Shown here piece after piece: positions 34,861 to 42,145 of a stretch of DNA of 64,000 nt (the stretch's first letter is position 1; every line of letters starts with the position of its first letter). The stretch is from Thalassospira lucentensis. GTDB lineage: Bacteria; Pseudomonadota; Alphaproteobacteria; Rhodospirillales; Thalassospiraceae. The stretch spans positions 1,222,501 to 1,286,500 of the forward strand of contig NZ_CP136684.1 of the NCBI RefSeq assembly GCF_032921865.1. The letters run 5' to 3'. The notes under the pieces were generated by a model. That model worked only from the letters and a program-made list of their open reading frames with translations, did not search any database and had not been told where the DNA came from. The translations under genes and the position numbers were made by a program.

Positions 34861-35406
34861 CTAATTACCCATCCCATCATACGCTGCCACCACCCGAAAT
34901 TCCGGACCGTCTGTTGTTGAATGACTTTCATACAGACAGAACCGATCAACGGTGAACGCCCTGCTTGACAAGTCGAGGTGATCAGCAACGGCCTGTTCAA
35001 CGGTCGCGCGGGCGGCATTGCGGTTGCGGGCCAAAGTGATGTGCGGGGTGAATTTGCGCATATCCATGTCCGGGCATTCTTCAAGCCGCAGCAATGCCTT
35101 TTCCACGCGGCTTGCCAAGGCGTGCAAGGCGGGTTGATCTGCGACACCGGCCCAGAAAATGCGCAGTTTGCGGGCGGAGGCAAAGATGCCAAGGCCCTGC
35201 ACGCGAAGATCGAACGGTTCGAACGGAAGGTCTGACAGGGCAGTGTCGATTTCTTTGGCAAGGCCGGGATCGACATTGCCGATGAATTTCAGCGTGATGT
35301 GCATGTTTTCCGGGGTCTGGGCATCGAGCCCCCTGATCCCGCGCGCCAACGGGTAAAGGTCGTCGGCAATATCAGCCGGTATTTCGACGCCAACAAACAA
35401 ACGCAT
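34861..35406 (-). CDS. thpR: RNA 2',3'-cyclic phosphodiesterase (ThpR)
   Basis: A 181-residue 2H phosphoesterase. Both catalytic His-x-Thr/Ser motifs are present: NMHITLKFIG near residue 35 and TPHITLARN near 123. It hydrolyses 2',3'-cyclic phosphate ends of RNA and ligates tRNA halves in vitro in characterised members. ATG at 35406. It marks the return to core composition after the accessory islet and runs in the same direction as the pirin gene upstream. Confidence 0.93.
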   Translation of the reverse strand: MRLFVGVEIPADIADDLYPLARGIRGLDAQTPENMHITLKFIGNVDPGLAKEIDTALSDLPFEPFDLRVQGLGIFASARKLRIFWAGVADQPALHALASRVEKALLRLEECPDMDMRKFTPHITLARNRNAARATVEQAVADHLDLSSRAFTVDRFCLYESHSTTDGPEFRVVAAYDGMGN

Positions 35407-35474
35407 ATTCGGAACTCACGCACGGAAATCTGGCGGGTGGGGATTTGATCGTTAAGCGGACGACCGCCCGGTAT

Positions 35475-36341
35475 TTATCCGGTCGAACGGCCCGGAAGCG
35501 GGATGATGTCATCCTCGCCCGGGATTTGCGGGAAACGGCCCGCGGCCCAGTCGGCCTTGGCCTTATCGATCCGTTCCTTGGAACTGGAAACAAAGTTCCA
35601 CCAGATATGGCGATAACCGACCGGCAATCCGCCGAGCAGCATCACACGGCAATCGGATTGGGCGACGATATCGGGAATTTCTTCGGGCGGGACATAAATG
35701 AAGTTTTCCGGTTCATACAGGTCACCGTCGATGCGCAGACTGCCGGAAACGACATAAAGGGCGGCTTCCTGATTTTCACCGGGCAGCAGAAGCTGCGCGC
35801 CTGCATCCATGCGGACATCAAGATAAAACAGCTTGGACTTGACCGGGACCGGGGCGGTTTTGCCAAATGCCTCGCCCGCGATCAGGCGCATATGCAAACC
35901 GGCATCATCAATGACCGGCAGGTCATCCCCGGCGATATGGAAAAATTCCGGATCGGATTCTTCTTCGTCTTCGGGGAGGGCTGCCCACAATTGCAGGCCA
36001 TCGAGTTTATGATGGCTGTTACGCACCGCATCGGTTTCGCGTTCGGAATGGGTGATGCCGCGCCCGGCACTCATCCAGTTCAGATCGCCCGGCTGGATTT
36101 CCAGAAGACTTCCAAGGCTGTCATGATGGCGGATCGCACCGTCGAAAAGATAGGTGACGGTGGCAAGGCCGATATGGGGATGCGGGGCAACGTCAACACC
36201 CTGCCCCGGATCGAACGATGCCGGTCCCATGCGATCAAAAAACACGAACGGACCGACAGACCGGACATCCCGATGTGGCAGGACGCGGCGCACGGACAGG
36301 GGACCAAGATTGGCTTCCTTGCCAGAAATCAGTGTGGACAT
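35475..36341 (-). CDS. Pirin family protein
   Basis: A 288-residue bicupin of the pirin family. The N-terminal cupin has the metal-site pattern APHPHIGLATVTYLFDGAIRHHDSLG and EIQPGDLNWMSAGRGITHSE, with three His and one Glu as in iron-binding pirins. The C-terminal cupin starts near residue 150. Bacterial pirins such as YhhW show quercetinase activity; others bind metabolic enzymes. Its own role is unknown. It follows the aldo/keto reductase gene on the same strand. Confidence 0.93.
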   Translation of the reverse strand: MSTLISGKEANLGPLSVRRVLPHRDVRSVGPFVFFDRMGPASFDPGQGVDVAPHPHIGLATVTYLFDGAIRHHDSLGSLLEIQPGDLNWMSAGRGITHSERETDAVRNSHHKLDGLQLWAALPEDEEESDPEFFHIAGDDLPVIDDAGLHMRLIAGEAFGKTAPVPVKSKLFYLDVRMDAGAQLLLPGENQEAALYVVSGSLRIDGDLYEPENFIYVPPEEIPDIVAQSDCRVMLLGGLPVGYRHIWWNFVSSSKERIDKAKADWAAGRFPQIPGEDDIIPLPGRSTG

Positions 36342-36392
36342 GCGCCGCCTCCTTTTTAGGTCTGCTTCAGACTAATCTGGTTCGAACCTGCC

Positions 36393-37433
36393 TTACGGGC
36401 AAGGGTTCGGCCAGGTGGTCTGGATTTTCTCGATCTCGGCCAGAACGTCGTCGGACAGTTCAATATAGGCAGAGCCGATATTGGATTTGAGCTGTTCCAT
36501 GCTGGTCGCGCCGATGATGTTGGCGGTCAGGAACGGGCGGGTATTGACATAGGCCAGCGCCATCTGTGCCGGATCAAGCCCGTTATCCTTGGCAAGTTTG
36601 ACATAGGCCATTGTGGCCTTGATGCCATTTTCGGTCAGGTAACGGCCGAAATATTGCGGCCAGATGGTTGTCCGTGCGCCTTCGGGCCGCGCACCGCCGA
36701 TATATTTGCCCGACAATGCCCCACCGCCCAACGGCGAATACGCCAGAAGACCGGCATCTTCGCGGATCGAGCATTCGGCCAGACCGACTTCATAGGTGCG
36801 GTTCAAAAGCCCATAGGGGTTCTGCACCGAAACCACGCGCGGCCAGCCTTTTTTCTCGGCCAGTTCAAGGAACTTCATCAAGCCCCACGGGACTTCGTTC
36901 GACAGCCCGATATGGCGGATTTTTCCCGCCTGTACGAGGTCATGCAGGGCTTCGAGGGATTCCTCGATCGGGGTGAATTCCTCGTTCGCGTCATGGACGT
37001 AACCGAGTTTGCCAAAGAAGTTGGAATTCCGGTCCGGCCAATGGAGCTGATAGATATCGACATAGTCGGTTTTAAGGCGCTTGAGCGAACCGTCAATCGC
37101 CTCGTTGATCTGTGCACGGGTCAGGCGCGGGCCACCGCGGACATAGGGAAAACGTTCGGCCGGGCCGACAATCTTGGTGGCGATCACCAGATCATCCCGG
37201 CGACCGCGTTTTTCAAGCCAGTTGCCGATGATGGTTTCGGTTTTGGTGAAGGTTTCTTCCATCGCCGGAACCGGATACATTTCGGCGGTATCGATGAAAT
37301 TGATTTCGTTACTGGTGGCGTAGTCAAGCTGTTCGAAAGCTTCGTCCTGGCTGTTCTGCTGGCCCCAGGTCATGGTGCCCAGGCAAATGACACTGACATT
37401 GATGTCAGTTCGTCCCAATCGACGATATTCCAT
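36393..37433 (-). CDS. tas: NADP(H)-dependent aldo/keto reductase (Tas-like)
   Basis: A 346-residue aldo/keto reductase, the same length as E. coli Tas. Catalytic residues are recognisable: Asp and Tyr in FIDTAEMYPVP, Lys in VIATKIVGP, and His in YQLHWPDR. SVQNPYGLLNRTYEVGLAE and GATSMEQLKSNI match Tas closely from memory. It should reduce carbonyl compounds with NADPH in the cytoplasm; the natural substrate is unknown. ATG at 37433. Confidence 0.93.
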   Translation of the reverse strand: MEYRRLGRTDINVSVICLGTMTWGQQNSQDEAFEQLDYATSNEINFIDTAEMYPVPAMEETFTKTETIIGNWLEKRGRRDDLVIATKIVGPAERFPYVRGGPRLTRAQINEAIDGSLKRLKTDYVDIYQLHWPDRNSNFFGKLGYVHDANEEFTPIEESLEALHDLVQAGKIRHIGLSNEVPWGLMKFLELAEKKGWPRVVSVQNPYGLLNRTYEVGLAECSIREDAGLLAYSPLGGGALSGKYIGGARPEGARTTIWPQYFGRYLTENGIKATMAYVKLAKDNGLDPAQMALAYVNTRPFLTANIIGATSMEQLKSNIGSAYIELSDDVLAEIEKIQTTWPNPCP

Positions 37434-37577
37434 AGATCAATCCCCTTTTGCGCCCTGATTGGGCGCACTTTATTTTCAATGGTATGAATATATCCCGGTC
37501 GCGGAGTGATGAAAGCTTTTAGCGCGAATTTTCTTGCAACATCATGGAATTGCAATGAATTTTCGACGCATTCGACC

Positions 37578-38696
37578 CTAGATGAACAGGGTCAGAACAC
37601 CGGTATAGCTGTAAAAGCGATCATTGCAGACCTCGCCACTGCCGTAAAATCCGGTGAGCGGCAGATCACCGATTTCATCGCGGATGATCATCATTTCACG
37701 GCTTTCGGTGCCAAACAGATGGGGCCCGCGGGCGACACAACTGCAATACAGCGCACCACGCGGTTTGCCCGGCAGGCGTTTTTGCAAATCAGCCAGCATG
37801 CGGCGCAGATCCTGTTCGGCGGCAACACCGTCACGCCGGACAAAACGGATGGTATCGCCCACCTGCACATCGCCACTGATGGCCATCAGATTGTTGTGCG
37901 GATCGACCCCCATCAGGTTGCGGACAACAAAATCGCCGGTGTCCGACCCCGGCACCATCAGGGCGACGTGATAGCGGCCCGAGGCGATGGAATGCTCGCT
38001 GCCGTCGGCTTCCATTTCCGATTTGAAAACGTCGAGTGCCGGACGGTCATCAAGGGTGGCAATGATTCCCTCGCGTCCCTCGGTCACGCGATGCACCGGC
38101 CCGACCGGCGTGCAGGCCTGACTGATGCCGACCTGCACCATTGTTTTGCCGGCAAACAGAACGCCCGACAGGCCGCCATTGACGACCCTGTCGGCAATTT
38201 GCGGGGCACCACGTTCGCCCGATGCAATACCGCCCACCAGATAGGTTGAGCCCATGCGTGCCAGTTCGGACAGTGTTGCGAGACTTTCCGGGGCCGCCGG
38301 ATCGCCATGGACAAGACCAAAGATCGGTTGCAGGCGATCAATCGCGCGCTGCAGTTCCGGCGCGTCAAGATCGGCATCGGTTTTAAGCGGTTCGAAAATA
38401 TGGAAATCGTCGGGGTCGATCTGGGCGACCATGACGGAGGCCGCCGGAACGCCGAAATAGGCGCGGCCTGATCCGCAGACGCCAATCCCGACGGTGCCAA
38501 CCCAGTGTTCAAGCGACAGGCGGGAACGCAGGAAAGTCAGGATGCTGCCTAGATCGGCGGCCAGTGCCTCGGACACATATAAAAAAGCCAGTGCCTGTTG
38601 CGGCAATGGCTGTGTTTGCAATTGATCGGCCAGTTCGGTGGCGACTGCTGCCCAATTTTCCCCGCTGGCATGTGCCGCATGAAATTCAGCCGTCAT
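37578..38696 (-). CDS. FIST-domain protein
   Basis: A 372-residue protein with an N-terminal FIST domain (about residues 40-220: TVGIGVCGSGRAYFGVPAAS, TYLVGGIASGERG) and a C-terminal FIST_C domain (about 235-360: MGVDPHNNLMAISGDVQVG, CVARGPHLFG, and the ending GFYGSGEVC). FIST domains are thought to sense small ligands, perhaps amino acids, in signalling. No kinase or methyl-acceptor domain is fused and no such gene is next to it, so the output is unknown. Confidence 0.87.
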   Translation of the reverse strand: MTAEFHAAHASGENWAAVATELADQLQTQPLPQQALAFLYVSEALAADLGSILTFLRSRLSLEHWVGTVGIGVCGSGRAYFGVPAASVMVAQIDPDDFHIFEPLKTDADLDAPELQRAIDRLQPIFGLVHGDPAAPESLATLSELARMGSTYLVGGIASGERGAPQIADRVVNGGLSGVLFAGKTMVQVGISQACTPVGPVHRVTEGREGIIATLDDRPALDVFKSEMEADGSEHSIASGRYHVALMVPGSDTGDFVVRNLMGVDPHNNLMAISGDVQVGDTIRFVRRDGVAAEQDLRRMLADLQKRLPGKPRGALYCSCVARGPHLFGTESREMMIIRDEIGDLPLTGFYGSGEVCNDRFYSYTGVLTLFI

Positions 38697-38849
38697 GCAT
38701 TCTCCCGCTTTTTGAAAACCTGCCTGATGATGTGGCGGTCCGTTTTCTTGGTCTTGTGGTTATCCAAGCTCTATCTAAGCATTCGGGTGGGCCATTCACA
38801 ATGGGCGGACTAAAGATTTCATTCCCGCTTTGGTAAAGCCTGTAACCCG

Positions 38850-39551
38850 TCAGGCAATATGTCGGCGCAACAGGTCCATGGCGGCATTAAGCTGCGTCAT
38901 GCGTTGATGCGATCCATAATTGCTGTCGGGATGGTGAATGGCGGCCAGAACGCGATATTTGGCGCGGATCGACTTTATGTCGGGCCGGGCATTGGGCGCA
39001 AAGCCCATGACATGCAGGGCTTCGTTAAAGGTCGTGACCCCGCGATCAAGCGGCTCGAACGCCAGATTATCGACGATGGCGCGCAAACGTTCGAGTTCCT
39101 CGCGCGATTGCAGAAGTTCGACCGGTGGCTCGTGCTGCCGCTTTTTCATCGCGTGGGCTTCTTCAAGGGCCTTGCGTTCGGCGGCAAGGATATCGGCCTT
39201 TTCAACGCGCATCTTGACCTCGCCCTTGTCAAAATGAAGCGCCATATTGAGCGCCTTGCGCACCGCGATGATCGAATGCCCCGGTGGCAAACGCAATTGC
39301 AGCCTTGGTTTGCGCCGCCAGGGGCGGCCTTCGGCGGGGCCGGATTTCAGGACGATGGTTTCACGGTCACCGGGGGGCGGATCACCCGGATCCTCGTAAT
39401 CCTCAATCGCGCCCTGGGGCACAATCAGCATGACGGAACGCGCCAGATCGGCGGCATTCACACCGCGCTTGGTCGCCAGCGCCAGAACGGCATCACGGAA
39501 AACCGATGAACACGGAATGGTATAGGATTGTTTGACGGATTGTGTTGCCAT
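38850..39551 (-). CDS. J-domain protein with C-terminal J domain
   Basis: A 233-residue protein. The final 65 residues form a J domain (FNEALHVMGFAPNARPDIKS, then a helix with AAIHHPDSNYG containing the HPD motif that stimulates DnaK ATPase). The first 160 residues are not a known DnaJ region: a possible helix-turn-helix-like start (FRDAVLALATKRGVNAADLARSVM), a Pro/Asp-rich linker and a charged coiled-coil-like stretch. It lacks Gly/Phe and zinc regions. It may deliver a specific client to DnaK. GTG at 39554 is an alternative start. Confidence 0.85.
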   Translation of the reverse strand: MATQSVKQSYTIPCSSVFRDAVLALATKRGVNAADLARSVMLIVPQGAIEDYEDPGDPPPGDRETIVLKSGPAEGRPWRRKPRLQLRLPPGHSIIAVRKALNMALHFDKGEVKMRVEKADILAAERKALEEAHAMKKRQHEPPVELLQSREELERLRAIVDNLAFEPLDRGVTTFNEALHVMGFAPNARPDIKSIRAKYRVLAAIHHPDSNYGSHQRMTQLNAAMDLLRRHIA

Positions 39552-39554
39552 CAC

Positions 39555-40404
39555 CCCCTTATCGCCCCCTGCCCTATTTTCAGCTGTAAAATCAGCCTGT
39601 TAGATCACGCTTTCAGATATTGCCGTTCGTGAAACTGCCTGTTGAGGCAAAGTGTAGCGGTCGGGGACTCGGCCTGCAACTGCGTTTGTAGGCAAAATTG
39701 AATCGCTTCCGATTCATCCACAGGGAAAATCGGCGGTTTCTGTTTGATGTTTCGAGAAAATGATCCAATATAATGCACTGATATTAAATGATATTTTTGG
39801 TTTTGGCAGAAATTCGCCGGGCGCATCTTTGGTGTTTCAACAGCAAAAATCCGCGACGGCCTTTCGGGCACAAGGGAACGTGGCAATTTTCGGCTAATTC
39901 ATTGTTATAAAATGACTATTCTGAATTTCCGGAAGTGCCTTGCAGTTGGGTGGGCTTCCGGCATTTTCATCCATCCGGTGTGCCGGCCTGCTGCGTCGTG
40001 GTCACGCCAAAGCGTGTTACCTACAAATGCAGTTGCAAGTGGCAATATTCGAAACATAACCGAAAGTAAATGGTGTGTTAATTTCACACCTGATCAGGTG
40101 TTTTGAGCGGTTTTTGCCCGTTTTCGGGTCCGTTTTGATGATTTTGAAACCGCGTCCGCAACACCTTAAACAATTGATTTAATTTGATTAAATTCGAATT
40201 TTCAGTTTCATCGCAATTGATCACGGCTATGGCGACAGCATCGTTTCGGTTTGTTTCCTAATTCTATCTACGAATGTAGTTTTTTGGTTGGATTTCGACG
40301 AAATTGCCGTGCCTGCGGGGCGGTTCCACGCCCGTCCGGGTGCATTTTGACACCCTTTACCACATTGTTATTAAACGGTTTTTCAGAAATCCGCCCAAAA
40401 ACAA
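39555..40404. other. 0.85-kb non-coding stretch
   Basis: No frame here has a credible start, composition or length. It is somewhat AT-rich and holds a 7-bp hairpin (CCGGAAG 39930-39936 with CTTCCGG 39956-39962) and a 16-base palindrome at 40086-40101. It may contain promoters or an unrecognised RNA. Confidence 0.5.
40086..40101. promoter_or_regulatory. 16-base perfect palindrome
   Basis: ACACCTGATCAGGTGT, inside the long non-coding stretch. The shape fits a dimeric regulator site, but no adjacent gene start shows what it would control. Confidence 0.4.
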
Positions 40405-40434
40405 CAAAGGCTGTGACGGGCGTCACAGCCTTTG
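40405..40434 (-). terminator. Terminator after tesA
   Basis: CAAAGGCTGTGAC (40405-40417) and GTCACAGCCTTTG (40422-40434) form a perfect 13-bp stem with a 4-base loop; a T-rich tail follows on the minus strand. Confidence 0.85.
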
Positions 40435-40456
40435 GATCGTCAGATGTTCGGGAAAA

Positions 40457-41239
40457 TCAGGAATCGGCTTCCAGCACGTTAATCACCTGCGGCAGGATGC
40501 GTTCAACTATCACCTTGACCCCATCGGCATTGGGATGGATGCCGTCATCCTGATTAAGGCTGGAATCGGCGGCGACCCCATCAAGGAAGAAGGGATAGAA
40601 GGCGAGCTGATATTCTGCGGCCAGTTCGGGGTAGATTTCATTGAATTCAGCCCCGTATTCCTTGCCCATATTGGGTGGTGCCATCATTCCGGCCAGCAGA
40701 ACGGCAACATCGCGATCGCGCAGTTTTCCAATGATTTCATCAAGGTTTTCGCGGGTCTGGGACGGTTCGACCCCGCGTAGCGCGTCATTGGCACCCAGTT
40801 CAAGCAAGACCACATCGGGATCATCGACCAGCGCCCATTCAAGGCGCGAAAGACCCGCCGCCGTCGTATCGCCGGAAACCGAACTGTTGATAACCTTGAC
40901 GTTGTGCCCGGCATCGCGAAGGGCAGCTTCAAGCCTAGGGGCAAAGCCATCCTCGTGCGAGAGGCCGTAACCCGCCATCAGGCTGTCGCCATAAAGCATC
41001 AGGGTTTGCGGGGCATTGCCCGAAGCAGTGTTTGCCGCATTGTCGGCCGCCTGGGCATCATGGATGCCAAACAGGCTCATCGCGCCAATCAGAATGCCAA
41101 AAGCCATACCGGCACAGCGGAACAACCGGCGGGAAAGCCCACCCAAAAGTCCGGTTTTTTGTTTGAAAGTGAACTGGTTAACAGCCGGGTCTTGCCCGAA
41201 CAGCGTATATGCCACAAATCTCACCTTATGTTTTGTCAT
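40457..41239 (-). CDS. tesA: SGNH/GDSL esterase-lysophospholipase (TesA)
   Basis: Periplasmic multifunctional esterase/thioesterase of the TesA type. The SGNH blocks are all visible: Ser in LMLYGDSLMAGYGL, Gly in NSSVSGDTTAAG, Asn in LLELGANDALRG, and Asp/His in DGIHPNADG. A hydrophobic signal region (FGILIGAMSLFGIHDAQA) precedes the domain. As read from ATG 41239 the N-terminus is unusually long (about 64 residues before the mature part), so a later start is possible. It is divergent from ybbA-ybbP, the arrangement also found in E. coli. Confidence 0.92.
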   Translation of the reverse strand: MTKHKVRFVAYTLFGQDPAVNQFTFKQKTGLLGGLSRRLFRCAGMAFGILIGAMSLFGIHDAQAADNAANTASGNAPQTLMLYGDSLMAGYGLSHEDGFAPRLEAALRDAGHNVKVINSSVSGDTTAAGLSRLEWALVDDPDVVLLELGANDALRGVEPSQTRENLDEIIGKLRDRDVAVLLAGMMAPPNMGKEYGAEFNEIYPELAAEYQLAFYPFFLDGVAADSSLNQDDGIHPNADGVKVIVERILPQVINVLEADS

Positions 41240-41250
41240 CCTGCACGGAC

Positions 41251-41305
41251 GGTTACCCGTTGGTTACCTGCTGGTCACTCATTGGTTACCTATTGGCTCC
41301 CTTGG
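41251..41305. repeat. Five 11-bp tandem repeats between tesA and ybbA
   Basis: Units GGTTACCCGTT, GGTTACCTGCT, GGTCACTCATT, GGTTACCTATT and GGCTCCCTTGG follow each other without gaps. The consensus is GGTTACC plus four bases. An 11-bp period (one helical turn) with a 7+4 layout is how OmpR/PhoB-type regulators bind. Confidence 0.7.
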
Positions 41306-41398
41306 TATAAACAAGTTTGAACCGCCGATACTAAATTCCGTACAGTTATTTAACCCGTTTCCTTAACCTTGCAATGCCTTAGCCCGATTGGACCTGTA

Positions 41399-42145
41399 AT
41401 GAGTGTTACCGAAACTGCCACTATCGCGGATAAAAACACGGCCACGACCGAGGCCGGGCGTCAGCGTACCGTCGATGTTTCCGGGCTTAAGCTGAGCCTT
41501 AAGGGACCGGCGGGGATTGTTGATATCCTTAAAGGGGTCGATATCCAGATTGATGCCGGCGAACGTGTCAGCCTTGTCGGGCCGTCCGGATCGGGCAAAA
41601 CGTCGCTTTTGATGGTGATTGCCGGGCTGGAACAGGCGCAGGAGGGCACGATCAATATCTGTGGCGAGGATTTGCGCAAGCTTGATGAAGATGGTCTGGC
41701 ACTTTATCGCCGCCATCATGTCGGCATCGTGTTTCAGGACTTTCACCTTGTGCCGACCATGACAGCCCTTGAAAACGTCGCCCTTCCGATGGAGTTTGCC
41801 GGACGCAAGGATGCGTTTGAACGCGCCGAGGCGGAGCTTAAGGCCGTCGGGCTTGGTCATCGCATCGGGCATTATCCGGGGCAGTTGAGTGGTGGCGAGC
41901 AGCAGCGCGTGGCACTCGCGCGTGCGCTTGCGACCGACCCGGAACTGCTTCTGGCGGATGAGCCGACCGGCAACCTTGACGGGGCCACGGGCGAAACGAT
42001 TATCGAATTGCTGTTTGATCTGGCGAAACGCAAGGGTTCGACTTTGCTTTTGATTACGCATGATCCGGGGCTGGCATCGCGGTGCGACCGGTCGATCATG
42101 CTGCGCGACGGGGAAATCGTTACGCAACAGGATACCGGGGCATGA
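41399..42145 (+). CDS. ybbA: ABC transporter ATPase (YbbA-like)
   Basis: ATPase of the YbbA/LolD type, 248 residues from ATG 41399. Walker A GPSGSGKTS is near residue 60, signature LSGGEQQR near 162, Walker B LLLADEPTGNLDG and H-loop ITHDPGLA follow. It pairs with the large FtsX-like permease downstream, whose ATG overlaps its stop (ATGA). Such pairs are mechanotransmission systems acting on periplasmic or outer-membrane substrates; linkage to tesA suggests lipid or ester-related work, but the substrate is unproven. Confidence 0.92.
   Translation: MSVTETATIADKNTATTEAGRQRTVDVSGLKLSLKGPAGIVDILKGVDIQIDAGERVSLVGPSGSGKTSLLMVIAGLEQAQEGTINICGEDLRKLDEDGLALYRRHHVGIVFQDFHLVPTMTALENVALPMEFAGRKDAFERAEAELKAVGLGHRIGHYPGQLSGGEQQRVALARALATDPELLLADEPTGNLDGATGETIIELLFDLAKRKGSTLLLITHDPGLASRCDRSIMLRDGEIVTQQDTGA

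Noticed and set aside
39605-39886. 93-codon minus-strand frame in the non-coding stretch
   Set aside because: No start signal, no hydrophobic or domain pattern and composition unlike neighbouring genes.
41251-41305. The short tandem repeats as a CRISPR array
   Set aside because: Units are 11 bases with no spacers and there are no cas genes; no CRISPR array was seen anywhere in the window.
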